The notes under the pieces were generated by a model that worked only from the letters and a program-made list of their open reading frames with translations, was not told where the DNA came from and ran no database searches. This document shows positions 1-11,379 of a DNA stretch of 64,000 bases, piece after piece; within the stretch, counting starts at the first letter, position 1; the number at the start of each line of letters is the position of its first letter. The DNA lies in contig NC_134460.1 in assembly GCF_047948215.1 (NCBI RefSeq), positions 11,427,001 to 11,491,000 on the forward strand, given 5' to 3'. The stretch comes from Lycorma delicatula. Taxonomy: Eukaryota; Arthropoda; Insecta; Hemiptera; Fulgoridae. A program made the translations under genes and the position numbers.

Positions 1-1228
1 TCTTGTGTATATACTTTAAAATCGATTTACAGGAAAATTAATATTAAGAGACTCGGTGACCTCTAAATAAGTATAAACCGCTTTAATATTTTTGTAGTGT
101 GGTTTTGAAAAATTTAACAAATTATAAATACTATATTTTACTCTTAAAAAAACTAAGTTAAGGTCAAATTTTGTTACCTACTACATTCAAAACTATTAGA
201 AATATTTTAATATGTCCCTGAATTGATTATTTTAAGTTTTTTAAATTTTAATTTTTTTTTTTTTTAATTCGGTATCGTTTATAGCGACTAATTTTGTTAC
301 AAAAAATTAAAATCAAGTTTAAACCTCAAGTCATTAAGAAGAAACATGTTTAAACATGACTTATATGTCCTTTTTTTTTTGTAATACAATTATTATGGTT
401 TTAAGATAATTGTTGTATAAATTAAAATTTATAAACTGAAAAAAGTAGTATATTTGTGTAGTAAACTGTGTTAACATGTTTTACTTTTTCACTTGTTAAG
501 TGTATAATAGTATGAAATTATTGGTATAAGTAAAAAAATAAATTTCCTATTTTTTTTTAATTCTCGACACATGTTACTTTTACATAAGAAATGTTAAAAT
601 ACAAGTTGCAGAGTTATGTATAAATGAAGATTTACATTTAAGTGTATGTTGGGAAGGTATGCGCAACCTTTACGCGCTTTTCAGGGCTTTTCAGATCGCC
701 CAAGTATTTAATAAAAGTAGATTTTAAACTTATGTGATGGATATAAACAATGTCCCATGAAAAGACGGAAAAACTTTCAGGACTTGGTCTGAGAAAATAA
801 GGAAAAAGGTTCATATAAACATAGGTCTGGAAACGATTTGTTTTCGAGTTACGGCTAGCGAAAGATTTCGCCCGGATTTCAGCTCTTTTAATAAAAAAAA
901 GCTCTCTACTGTAATATTTGAGATCAAAATTAAGGAGAAAAGTTGGTAATTTCTAATGAATTTGAGCTGAGAAATAGGATAAAACCGGTCCCAGTGTAAT
1001 TCCACTAGTTTTTTAAGATAAACGACGTAAAACACAAAATTCAATGTCGAAAACTATTTTTTTTAAGTTTGTAGTAAATAGCTTTGTTAAATGCGAAAGA
1101 TTTACTAATAAAACTTGTAGAGAATTTAATTCTTAGAAAATTAATGTAACTCCAACCAATAAAACGTATATAAAAACTTTTAAAAACGATTTTTATAAAA
1201 AAGCAAATCAAACAAAAAATAATAATTA
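1..1228. other. AT-rich DNA, no gene seen
   Basis: This stretch is AT-rich with homopolymer runs. The longest open frames (about 70-77 codons on the minus strand) have low-complexity F/I/K-rich translations with no recognisable motif, so I treat them as chance. I see no repeat that recurs elsewhere in the window. Confidence 0.6.
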
Positions 1229-2046
1229 TTTTTTTTTTTTTGTCTTCAATCATTTGACTGGTTTGATGCAGCTCTCCAAGATTCCCTATCTAGTGCTAGT
1301 CGTTTCATTTCAGTATACCCTCTACATCCTACATCCCTAACAATTTGTTTTACATAATACAAACGTGGCCTGCCTACACAGTTTTTTCCTTCTACCTGTC
1401 CTTCCAATAATATTAAAGCGACTATTCCAGGATGCCTTAGTATGTGGATTGTAAGTCTGTCTCTTCTTTTAACTACATTTTTCCAAATGCTTCTTTCTTC
1501 CTCTATTTGCTGCAATACCTCTTCATTTGTCACTTTATCCACCCGTCTGATTTTTAACATTCTACTATAGCACCGCATTTCAAAAGCTTCTAATCTTTTC
1601 TTCTCCGATACTCCGATCGTCCAAGTTTCACTTCCGCATAAAGCGACACTCCAAACATATACTTTCAAAAATCTTTTCCTGGCATTTAGATTAATTTTTG
1701 ATGTAAACAAATTATATTTCTTACAGAAGGCTCGTTTCGCTTGTGCTATTCGGCATTTTATATCGCTCCTGCTTCGTCCATCTTTAGTAATTTTACTTCC
1801 CAAATAACAAAATTCTTCTACCTCCATAATCTTTTCTCCTCCTATTTTCACATTCAGTGGTCCATCTTTGTTATTTCTACTACATTTCATTACTTTTGTT
1901 TTGTTCTTGTTTATTTTCACGCGATAGTTCTTGCGTAGGCCCCTGCTTTCTTTGGTATCATGACTGTAACATTTTTTTGAAGTCTGACGGAAATTCCCCT
2001 TTTTCATAAATATTACACACCAGTTTGTATAATCTATCAATCGCTA
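1229..2046 (-). mobile_element. RTE-type LINE copy 1, 5'-truncated with internal deletion
   Basis: A minus-strand fragment of the window's most abundant LINE. The 3' end is the family standard: a stop codon inside the hairpin CAGTCAAATGACTG (here with one change), then AGAC and an A-run, seen as T's at 1229-1241. The open frame 1246-2040 is a false fusion: residues from about 35 onward are reverse-transcriptase and C-terminal domain (NYRVKINKNKTKVMKC, then WTIGVSEKKRLEAFEMRCY), but the N-terminal part reads the MIPKKAG region in the wrong frame. Comparison with the copy at 41.1-42.8 kb shows that about 600 bp holding the catalytic FADD core were deleted. An extra codon also lies in the ALILLEGQ region. 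The RTE assignment rests on the C-terminal WTI...R.EAFE..CYRRML block, which is like that of RTE/BovB elements. Non-functional. Confidence 0.85.
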
Positions 2047-2057
2047 TTATTTATTAA

Positions 2058-2091
2058 TTATTATTTATTATTAATTAATAATAAATAATAA
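2058..2091. repeat. 34-bp perfect A/T palindrome
   Basis: A perfect palindrome made only of A and T, with 17-bp arms (arm TTATTATTTATTATTAA) and no spacer. It starts 12 bp beyond the 5' junction of RTE copy 1. It could be chance in such AT-rich DNA, a cruciform-prone target, or a product of the insertion. Confidence 0.8.
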
Positions 2092-3782
2092 CTTATTATT
2101 AACTTAATAACTTTTTTGTTATCACAATTTTTACTTATATATTATATTACTTATTATATTAACTTCTTATTGTTACTATTTGATTTTTCCATTCGAAAAG
2201 CTGAATATTTACAGTTTTTAATTAAAATTAAATTAATTTTGTGTAATTTTATGTTTTTATATTATTTGCATTTTAAAATTTTGTTGAGTAACGGACATTC
2301 TGGAAAACTTTTGTAATCCTTTCCGGCTTTTTTTATATAATGCATAATACAGATTCTGGCAATCGTAATTTTGGAAATTTTTATTTTCGAGTTAAGTAAC
2401 CTAAAAAGGAATACCTTTGGTATATTATCATTCAAGTTGTTTTAGTTTTATTTTTACCCAACGTATGCTTTACACTGCTATGTAAATTTTAATTAATGAA
2501 GTTTTAGAGAAATAATATTCGTTTAAAATTAATTATCAATCCGATGTTTTCAGGAAATGATAACGTAATTTATAATACTGCAATACATAAAATATAATTT
2601 TTTCTTATGAACAATTATTAGCTTTTACATTCGTTGATGTATAAACATTTTTCTATTATAAAAGGAGAGTAAAATTTTAATAATAATAATTCTTTTATTT
2701 GTACTGCCCTATTTACATTTGAATGAATCTTTCAATTTATAAAATAGATCAAAGGTCCAGTAATTTATCTACATATTGATATGATTTTATTGAAATTCAT
2801 TTTTAAAGAAAATCGATTTGATTTTTTTTTCTCAATTGTTTATTAATGTCTATTAAAACAAAGTTATCAGTGATAATAATAATCTCCGATTAATAACTGA
2901 ATGCTGTCTGTATACCCCACTTCCACAACATATCTACATTATATAACGAATTATTCAGTGTTAATATACTAATAATTTAAGTAAGATATCAACTTTTCAA
3001 CGGTTTTTATTTATTTATTTTGTTAGAGCTGTATTGAAAGTTTTTTAAGATATTTTTAATAAATAATTTTTTGAAAATATTTTAATACTTTTTTATGTGA
3101 AAGTTCATCAAAATTATCAGGTTCCTTTAATGAGCTTAATTCCTCCTCATTCTGTGCTTTTAAATAACTCATATTCGATCAGATGTAATTCAGAAATATA
3201 TGCTGCAATTATCTCTATTTAATTTCTTTTTAGGATTTTGTCAATTCACTATAATTAAGACGTATTTTCATAGTTCTTTATAAAATGTTAAACAATCATT
3301 TAACTCGGTTTTATAATTGTGTATTCATAGATTAAAAGGTTCATACTTTAAAAATTAATACAATAGATGTAGTTTTAGCTTTTAATGATATTAGTTCAGA
3401 TAAAATAAAAATTTAAAGACATTTCACTTTAGATGTGGGATTTTATGTCTATGAAATGAAAAAAAGGTGAATCGTTCATGAATATCGTGCAATATTAAAT
3501 TATATAAAAAGTTTTGATGAAAGGAATACAAAATACCTGAAGATAATTATTTGAAGTAGGGTAATTAATTAATTAACCTGTTAAAATACTGCTAATTATA
3601 CTGCTAAAATACATAATCTAATTAGATTATGATCGTGAAATAGTATTTTCGTCACGAAAATTTACTTTAAACAAATTTGCAATCGCTTGTATAATGAGTA
3701 TAAATTTTTAAATTTATCTTCTTGTTTTCTGTAACTATGGAAAGTAATAGCTGAATAAGAATTCTATTCAATGTTTCTTATA
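2092..3782. other. AT-rich DNA, no gene seen
   Basis: No coding motif and no recurring repeat found. A 66-codon plus-strand frame at 2116-2316 is F/L/I/Y-rich and looks like chance translation of AT-rich sequence. Confidence 0.6.
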
Positions 3783-3787
3783 TTTTA

Positions 3788-4368
3788 ACTGGTCGATCAG
3801 AGCTCGCTTCGCTCGCCCATCCGTCTAGCCAAGTGCCTCCGCCCCTTGGACCTTCGACGCGTTCGTGTCCTCATCTTTTTGTGAGAATATTAAGTATTTC
3901 ATAGATATTCATAAAAGAAAAAAGATCAGTAATTTTACTTTCATTCAAGATAAAAATGTGAGCACCTACAGCAAACAAACCAATGTCCCAGACCTTTTTA
4001 TTGAAAATATATAAAGTATTGTAGATCTGTCTGTTTATACAATATCATCACGCGAGAACCAGCCGGCCGGTTACTTTCAAATTTTCCCATGTTATCCCAG
4101 GGAAGGTTTTAAGTAATAAATCGAAGATCTAGCCCCCTTTGGGGTTAAAATATGAGATATTCATTAAAGAATAAACATTGATCCTTTTACTTCATTATAT
4201 TTCTGTTACAATAGCAACATAAATATAATGAACTTAAAACTACTAATTTTTTTTTTCTTAAATAAATATCTGTCAAATATTTCATATTCTCACACTACGA
4301 GGATAACGAATACGTCGGGAATCCAGGCTAGAAAATGCGGCGAACGAAGCGAGCTCTGACAGACTAGT
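3788..4368. mobile_element. MITE-like element with long inverted termini
   Basis: The two ends are inverted copies. The left terminus from 3788 begins ACTGGTCGATCAGAGCTCGC, and the reverse complement of the right end from 4368 begins ACTAGTCTGTCAGAGCTCGC. The match then continues through TTCG(C/T)TCG with about four mismatches in the first 28 bp. Weaker inverted similarity runs inward for over 100 bp, including the block GTGAGAATAT. TTTTA directly flanks both ends (3783-3787 and 4369-4373), a plausible 5-bp target-site duplication. There is no coding capacity, so movement would need a transposase from elsewhere. The superfamily is undetermined. Confidence 0.75.
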
Positions 4369-4373
4369 TTTTA

Positions 4374-5098
4374 GTTTTGTATGTATAACCTTTGTAACAA
4401 ATCATAAAGTTTTTGAGAAGTTGATTAGAAAAAAACCGGGAGAACTTTAAATATACATCTTAAAACTATAAATAAATATCTTTTGTTTTATTTAATATAA
4501 AATATAACAGATACATTTTATTAATATTTTATCAAATATTTCCCGATTTTAATAGAAAAAGATACTTCCAAACCCTCCCGGGTATCAAAGATAGGGTTTG
4601 ATTTTATTCCCAGTTTTTATTGTTTCAACTTATTTTTATGAAATTTTAACTTTTTTTCATGATTTTAAGTGGGTGAGCTTTTTCAAAACTTTGTGATAAG
4701 AATAAGTAAATTAATTTTTATTTAAATATATCTAGAATATTATTTGTTGCCTTTAGAGTATTTTGTAATTAAACTTTATATGGTACGTTTAAAAAGAAAG
4801 TATTTTGATAGATATAACAAACAAAATTGTTACGTTTTATTTATTCGTTGTTAAATTAATAGAACAAGTATTATTTTCATAGATTAGAAAATAACACTTA
4901 CAAATGTTTTACGAAGTATAAAAGTCTGAAACTATTTGCGAATTTTGATTGTTAAATCATTATCATCTGTAGGCGCTACATCTTAATAAACCATTTAAAT
5001 AAAAGGATGAAAATGAAACATTCCCAAATTTTTCACACCCTCTTGGAAAACTTGCAAAGCATTTTAACATCATGATATATAGGAATTAGTAAAACTTT
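4374..5098. other. AT-rich DNA, no gene seen
   Basis: No open frame of note and no repeat recognised. A short run of C/G (CCCTCCCGGG near 4575) stands out against the AT background, but I can attach no function to it. Confidence 0.55.
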
Positions 5099-5105
5099 AA
5101 CGATT

Positions 5106-5927
5106 TTTTTTTTGTCTTCAGTCATTTGACTGGTTTGATGCAGCTCTCCAAGATTCCCTATCTAGTGCTAGTCGTTTCATTTCAGTATACACTCTACATC
5201 CTACATCCCTAACAATTTGTTTTACATATTCCAAACGTGGCCTGCCTACACAATTTTTTCCTTCTACCTGTCCTTCCAATATCAAAGCGACTATTCCAGG
5301 ATACCTTAGTATGTGGCCTATAAGTCTGTCTCTTCTTTTAACTATATTTTTCCAAATGCTTCTTTCTTCATCTATTTGCCGCAATACCTCTTCATTTGTC
5401 ACTTTATCCACCCGTCTGATTTTTAACATTCTCCTATAGCACCGCATTTCAAAAGCTTCTAATCTTTTCTTCTCAGATACTCCGATCGTCCGAGTTTCAC
5501 TTCCATATAAAGCGACACTCCAAACATACACTTTCAAAAATCTTTCCTGACATTTAAATTAATTTTTGATGTAAACAAATTATATTTCTTACTGAAGGTT
5601 CGTTTCGCTTGTGCTATTCGGCATTTTATATCGCTTCTGCTTCGTCCATCTTTAGTAATTCTACTTCCCAAATAACAAAATTCTTCTACCTCCATAATCT
5701 TTTTTCCTCCTATTTTCACATTCAGTGGTCCATTTTTGTTATTTCTACTACATTTCATTACTTTTGTTTTGTTCTTGTTTATTTTCACGCGATAGTTCTT
5801 GCGTAGGACTTCATCTATGCCGTTCATTGTTTCTTCTAAATCCTTTTTACTCTCGGCTAGAATTACTATATCATCGGCAAATCGTAGCATCTTTATCTTT
5901 TCACCTTGTACTGTTACTCCGAATCTA
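5106..5927 (-). mobile_element. RTE-type LINE copy 2, 5'-truncated, frameshifted
   Basis: A minus-strand RTE fragment covering the end of the RT core (LRFADDIVILAES at the N-terminal side) to the family 3' end. Two open frames, 5534-5890 and 5118-5537, are parts of one protein separated by a one-base deletion near 5540, in the sequence coding VRKRFLKVYVWS. The catalytic FADD box is present. A 7-bp direct repeat AACGATT flanks the fragment (5099-5105 and 5928-5934); its inner base pairs overlap the element, so the exact boundary is uncertain by one or two bases. This is the expected result of target-primed reverse transcription that stopped early. Confidence 0.88.
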
Positions 5928-5934
5928 ACGATTA

Positions 5935-6959
5935 AGAAAAAAATTAATAAATAGTTAAAAATTGGAAAAAAAATTCAATAAATATTTGCACAAAATAATT
6001 GTAATAATAAATCAAAAGAAAAGGTAACAAAAAATTGATACAATATCAAGTTGAACAATCCAAGTTAAAAAGGTCAGCCTATCCAGTCGAGATGAATAGT
6101 TTATGCCAGACTTATATTGTATTAGCCTTTCCTCTTTGCTAGGATTGCTCAAAGCGATGTGTGTCTAATCATTGTTTTTATAACTATTATATTTACTTAT
6201 TTTTTACTTTTAATTCTATTTTTTTTTTTACTTTATTAATTCCGAATACATATACATTGTTTTATTTTTGTAATTCCTTTGTGATTTCATTTCACAACCG
6301 GTTGTAATAAGTATTTTTTGTTAGAAAATAAGCACCTAAATAAACAAGAAAACGGGTGAAAATAATTTTTAACTCTTTTAAATAGACGAAATTAAATACT
6401 ATACACTATGTAAACATTTCTAAACTTAAACAACAGCATTCCTTATATTTTTGTTACCCTGATAGTCAGTTTATGAAAAAATGCTGGTAACAAAGTTATA
6501 CTTTAGAGAAACTAAAACTGTATTTGAAAATTGGTTTCTTGAACAATTTTAGTTATCCTCTTATAGCTGTTTTAATTTAAACTATTATTTAATGGTAATA
6601 AAGAAAAACATTATTTAAGATTTTTACTACCTAACTGCTACATTTTATATTAAGAAAGTTTTTTCTACTCCAGCTAAGTAAAAAGATAAGAATGAAAAAT
6701 TTGAAAAATATTTTAACACCGTAAATGTCTCAGATGTAGATACTAATTAAGTTTGAACAAAATCAGCTATCCAGTCTCAAGAAATTTAGCTAAAGCTAAA
6801 AATCCCATTTACGGACAAAAGGAAAGGAGATTCGACCGCATGTATTTTCTTATTTATGTTCGCGCCTTGCTTTTGCTTAATCAAGCGATATCGACCTTTT
6901 TTTTCATTTGTTATTGCTTCAAATTATACGGTTCAAGTCTCTTTTCTAGAAACACACAT
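5935..6959. other. AT-rich DNA, no gene seen
   Basis: No coding motif found. Plus-strand frames at 6753-7137 partly overlap the decayed transposase on the other strand and have no recognisable domain. They are taken as shadows. Confidence 0.5.
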
Positions 6960-7994
6960 CGATTTTTTGCACTCAAAATTCACTTTGTTTCGATATACAT
7001 TTGTAATGCGACATACATCTCACCTGAAGGCGATTTTATACCAGGCTATAGCCAGAAAGTCGGGTGTTACCTCTGCAGCTGCTGCGTTAATTCGAAGTGT
7101 TAGCTCAACCAGATCAGAAGGCAAAGGCGTTAAATAACCAGAATTTTAATGGAACCCCACAAGAAAAATCTAGCGGGGTCATATCTGAGGAGCGAGGTGG
7201 CCATGCAATTGGACCTTTACGATCGATCCACAAACCTGGGAATTGAGTATCAAGAAAATTGCGGACTTTTAGGTGGTAATGTGGTGGTGCCCCGCCTTGT
7301 TGATAGTAACAGCGCCCATTTTCATCATCATCGTCTAACTGAGGACTTAGAAAATTTTGAAGCATTTTCAGATAATCGATACATTTACCTTTGCCTCCTG
7401 TAAGAATAACGTATCCTACAGTATTTTTGTGTTTAGGACAAAAAAACATTGATCACGAATGTTCTGCAAAGTTTCATGTGGGTTTTAGCTACCCAATATT
7501 CGGTATTTATAGGAATTCACTTTGCCACACGTTGTCTCATCACTAAAAATTATATAGTTTAAAAATGCAATTGTCTGCAATTCTATCCATCATTTCAACT
7601 GCAGCCGAGCTACTTTGTCGTCATCTGTAATTCGTTGAACCACGATTAGTTTGTACAACTTTAAGTGCTATCGTTTACGTAATACGCACCAAACAGTCGT
7701 TTGTGGAATGTCAGTCTCACGTGACGAATGTCGAGTTGATTTCTTCGGACTAGTGCAAAGCTTTCTCTGAGTTATTCCACAGCAGCTTCAGGGACGCGTT
7801 AGCGTCCTGGTGATTGCGCAGTTTAACAGAACAACCTGTCTCACGAAGGTTTAGTGCCAAGAGTAAATTGTATACCTACTAGGAGGCTCCCTACTGTACT
7901 TTCTACTGAAATTACGTTGAACTGCGGTTGCTGAATTCAAATCGTGAAATCAAAAAATACAGGGAACACGTTCCTCGCCAGTAAACGTATCCAT
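6960..7994 (-). pseudogene. Decayed mariner-type (IS630/Tc1/mariner) transposase
   Basis: A minus-strand transposase wreck. The start codon at 7994-7992 opens a frame reading MDTFTGEERVPCIF, then a stop, then family-like NSATAVQRNF and SREPPSR. The best preserved part is 7114-7449, with QQGGAPPHYHLKVRNFLD and GPIAWPPRSSDMTPLDF. In relatives the first of these reads QQDGAP, so the second catalytic aspartate has become glycine. The third acidic residue (PLD) lies 41 residues on. A one-base loss after PLDF shifts the frame; downstream, DVCR near 7000 is the usual C-terminal motif of this group. Several stops and shifts make it clearly dead. Terminal inverted repeats were not found, so the element's outer limits are unknown. 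Confidence 0.8.
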
Positions 7995-8785
7995 TTTTAA
8001 CAACACTGGTGATAACGCTGATGGCCGAATTCGGTACTAACATCTATGTCAGTCATTAGTTGATATGTTTCGCTATGAAATACAACCGAATCTGTTTAAG
8101 TTATATAAATACATTTTTATATGCTTTTAAAGTTGTGAAGTCCATTTTGAATTACCCGGTACAACAAAGTTACAAAGGAAGTCAAATTTTTTTGTAACTT
8201 AATAAATTTTTGTGTACATATTTTAACTTTTCACTAGAAATAATAGTTTTTTATGATGTTTTTGTAGATAATTAACTTTATTAACATGAATTCTCTGCTG
8301 AAGCATAAATAAAAATATTATTTGTGTTTAAATCATTTATAGAAAGGAATGTAGTATACGTGTAATTCAATTGTTCAAAATAGATAACCCGCTTCCTTAT
8401 TATACCGTTATACTATGTTTACGTAAAATGTAATATTATAACCGTTATTATATCTAAAAATAAAAGGTATGGATATAAAAAAGTAATAAACTAGACCGTC
8501 AAAAATAACCAACAATGTAACTTAACATTAATTTAAATTGTGCTGTTACATAAATTTACTGTAAAATATTTTACGATCAGATCTTATGTTCTTAGAAAAC
8601 TATTACATTCGATCGTTTTAATATTTCCTACTAATAAAAATTATCGTTTCTTTTCTTAATGAGTTAAAGGTTCATTTATTTAAGCTATAAAAATAAATGT
8701 TGTTATTGCATGTTCGTTAATCAACGAGTTATAAAAAAAAAATACTAACATCTAAACGGTTGTATAATCTACCTTTAATTTGTTA
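7995..8785. other. AT-rich DNA, possibly including a mariner end
   Basis: The first 150 bp may be the 5' end of the decayed mariner-type element, but no matching inverted terminus was seen. The remainder is AT-rich without a recognisable gene. Confidence 0.4.
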
Positions 8786-9166
8786 GATTAGGGACAGGCA
8801 GGCAATCTTCATGCCTAGGATATTTTGGCTCACCAGCACATAAGAGCTGGAGGGTCGGGATGCTTCTGATGATGGCATACAGGACCCTGAAGTTGTGAGA
8901 GGACGCGTTAAGGAGAAAGGCATGCCTGGATCCAGGTAGATCAGTAACGGGGTGGGCAGCTTCCCTATGGTGGGGCGTTTCGGCTATCCAGAAGAGGAGG
9001 TCGAAACGTCTCGATGACACAAATAAGACCCCGATGGTGGCCCCAAAAAGAGGCTAAGCTAGAATGGGGCAATCTACTTCCACGTCAGAACAGGAGTAAC
9101 TAGAAGGTAATTCTGCAAAGTGATGCCGGTTACTCCTGGGGTGGTTAATAAGGAAAGAAAAAAAAT
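8786..9166 (+). mobile_element. Relic of an I-like LINE 3' UTR
   Basis: A GC-richer island in AT-rich DNA. It shares ordered blocks with the 3' UTR of the I-like LINE around 20440-20560: GCCTAGG, then ATTTTGGCTCACC, a spaced AAGAGC, GTCGGG, TGATGATGGCAT and GGACCCT. It ends with a purine run, AAGGAAAGAAAAAAAA, that resembles a LINE tail. I infer a heavily 5'-truncated, older relative of that element. An 81-codon minus-strand frame here has no motif and is not called. Confidence 0.65.
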
Positions 9167-9418
9167 TTGTTCTATTATCTTTTTATTATTTTTTTAATAT
9201 AATCGAAACTTCTCTTCTTATTTGTTCCTCTGACTGACTTCATCTCTATCCATTCCCATCAGTATGTTGTTTTTTTTTTCAGTTCTTTTCCAAATACTGT
9301 CATGTATCTTTTTTCCATCCTCCTGTTATTAATTGGATTTTGTTTTTCAACCTCTACCTTTATTAGGTTTTTCAATTTTAGAAGTCTTTTAATATTCACT
9401 TACTCTGGATGACCAAAC
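9167..9418. other. T-rich spacer
   Basis: T-rich sequence between a LINE relic and a SINE. On the minus strand a short DSIWKRTEKKN-like translation hints at LINE debris, but this is too weak to call. Confidence 0.35.
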
Positions 9419-9576
9419 CAGCCGGTCTCCGTTGGTGCCAAACCAGGAGGTCCCGGGTTCGAATCCCGATCATGCGGATGACATTTTCACACGCTACAAA
9501 ATTGCCATTCCATTTCATTCTCTGAAGCAATATCTAACGGTGCTCCCGGAGAGTAAACAAAAGGAAAAATTAGAAG
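9419..9576 (+). mobile_element. SINE-B: tRNA-head SINE
   Basis: The head GGTCTCCGTTGG resembles a tRNA 5' part and is followed by the RNA polymerase III B-box-like GGTTCGAATCC within CCCGGGTTCGAATCCCG. The body has ACATTTTCACACGCTAC, then CTCTGAAGCAATATCTAACGG, CCCGGAG, TAAACA and an A-rich end. The same head occurs at 22.68 kb. Its 3' module matches the end of SINE-A. No protein is encoded; the 77-codon frame across it is incidental. The inner head (A-box region) has lost sequence compared with the 22.68-kb copy. Confidence 0.75.
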
Positions 9577-9780
9577 GTTATCGGTCCAGCATAATTAGAC
9601 ATTTAATTTTTAACTTGTCCTTTTTGTCCATTGTGTGTGTTCTTGTCCATTATAGTCGACGATGATTTAAACATTTATAGCGTCAAACCAAAGCAAATTA
9701 TAAAATATAAAAAATGTTATTTAAAAATATTTTCAGTCGTCTTTTTGACCAATGTCAGGAACCGGTGCTGCTGTTTTCAT

Positions 9781-10084
9781 ACTGTCTCTTTTTCTGTTTA
9801 GCCTCCGGAACCACCGTAAGGTATTACTTCAGAGGATGAACGAGGATGATATGTATTTATGTAATTGAAGTATAGTCTTAGACAATATCGGGTCGACCAT
9901 TCCTGAAATGAAATGTATAGTTAATTGAAATCCAACCACCAAAGAACACCTGTATCCACGATCTAGTATTCAAATCCGTATTAAAGTAACTGTCTTTACT
10001 AGGATTTGAACCTTAGAACTCTCGACTTCGAAATCAGCTGATTTGCAATGACGAGTTTAACCGCTAGATCAACCCGGCGGTTAG
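9781..10084 (-). mobile_element. SINE-A copy, minus strand
   Basis: A full-length copy of the window's main SINE. Read on the minus strand it has a tRNA-like head (GGGTTGATCTAGCGGTTAA as A-box region, GGTTCAAATCC as B-box), the palindromic AAATCAGCTGATTT between them, a body with ACTAGATCGTGGATAC and TTTCAATTAAC, and a tail GGAGGCTAAACAGAAAAA. TGTTTTCAT flanks it on both sides (9772-9780 and 10085-10093), a 9-bp target-site duplication. Confidence 0.85.
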
Positions 10085-10093
10085 TGTTTTCAT

Positions 10094-10355
10094 CCCGGTA
10101 TCAGCTGATGTTACTGCTGGTAGTTTAATAGCCTTTTTTTAAATTTTTTTTATGAAAAAGATACGTAACAAAATTGCGGTTGGAAAGTTTTATTTATTTT
10201 TAAACCGTACTATTATTTTGCGTTTTTGAATGTCATACATATTGGTTCATAATTTTTAAATGTGGTAAAGCATGTTTCTTTTTCGTATATCAATTAATTA
10301 TCAAGCTTGTTTTCAATATTTGTGGATTTTTGTCTTAAAATAGTTAGCAAATTTT
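10094..10355. other. AT-rich spacer
   Basis: No gene or recurring repeat seen between the SINE and the next RTE copy. Confidence 0.5.
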
Positions 10356-10366
10356 ATCTTTATGTT

Positions 10367-11242
10367 AATATTTTAATCTTTACATGGATCTAGCAGTTAA
10401 TGATGTTAAAGAACAATTTAGATTCGGAGTAACAGTATAAGGTGAAAAGATAAAGATGCTACGATTTGCTGATGATATAGTAATTCTAGCCGAGAGTAAA
10501 AAGGATTTAGAAGAAACAATGAACGGCATAGATGAAGTCCTACGCAAGAACTATCGCGTGAAAATAAACAAGAACAAAACAAAAGTAATGAAATGTAGTA
10601 GAAATAACAAAGATGGACCGCTGAATGTGAAAATAGGAGGAGAAAAGATTATGGAGGTAGAAGAATTTTGTTATTTGGGAAGTAGAATTACTAAATATGG
10701 ACGAAGCAGGAGCGAAATAAAATGCCGAATAGCACAAGCGAAACGAGCCTTCAGTAAGAAATATATTTTGTACACATCAAAAATTAATTGAAATGTCAGG
10801 AAAAGATTTTTGAAAGTATATGTTTGGAGTGTCGCTTTATATGGAAGTGAAACTTGGACGATCGGAGTATCTGAGAAGAAAAGATTAGAAGCTTTTGAAA
10901 TGCGGTGCTATAGGAGAATGTTAAAAATCAGACGGGTGGATAAAGTGACAAATGAAGAGGTATTGCGGCAAATAGATGAAGAAAGAAGCATTTGGAAAAA
11001 TATAGTTAAAAGGAGAGACAGACTTATAGGCCACATACTAAGGGATCCTGGAATAGTCGCTTTAATATTGGAAGGACAGGTAGAAGGGAAAAATTGTGTA
11101 GGCAGGCCACGTTTGGAATATGTAAAACAAATTGTTAGGGATGTAGGATGTAGAGGGTATGCTGAAATGAAACGACTAGCACTAGATAAGAAATCTTGGA
11201 GAGCTGCATCAAACCAGTCAAATGACTGAAGACAAAAAAAAA
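10367..11242 (+). mobile_element. RTE-type LINE copy 3, 5'-truncated
   Basis: A plus-strand RTE fragment covering the last RT motifs and the C-terminal domain. It is open from 10456 (MLRFADDIVILAES) with two in-frame lesions: a CAA-to-TAA change at about 10437 in the VQGEK region, and TTA-to-TGA near 10788 in KINLNVRK, which separates the 10456-10791 and 10810-11229 frames. It ends with the standard stop codon, AGAC and A-run. The 11-bp ATCTTTATGTT flanks it (10356-10366 and 11243-11253), a clean target-site duplication. The catalytic FADD is intact, but the fragment cannot move by itself. Confidence 0.92.
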
Positions 11243-11350
11243 ATCTTTATGTTGCTATAGATGGCTTTTAAACTGTTCATTTTATCTTTGTTTAAAACTG
11301 CGTCTCGTTTGACCAATTGTATAGTCGGATCAGTGTAGTTTATATATTCC

Positions 11351-11365
11351 AGCGGTATTGTGAGT
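11351..11365. repeat. Left target-site duplication of the R1-clade LINE
   Basis: AGCGGTATTGTGAGT occurs here and again at 21152-21166, directly after the A-run at 21142-21151. The 15-bp direct repeat brackets the whole nested region and marks the original insertion site. Confidence 0.9.
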
Positions 11366-11379
11366 AAAATGCGGGAATA

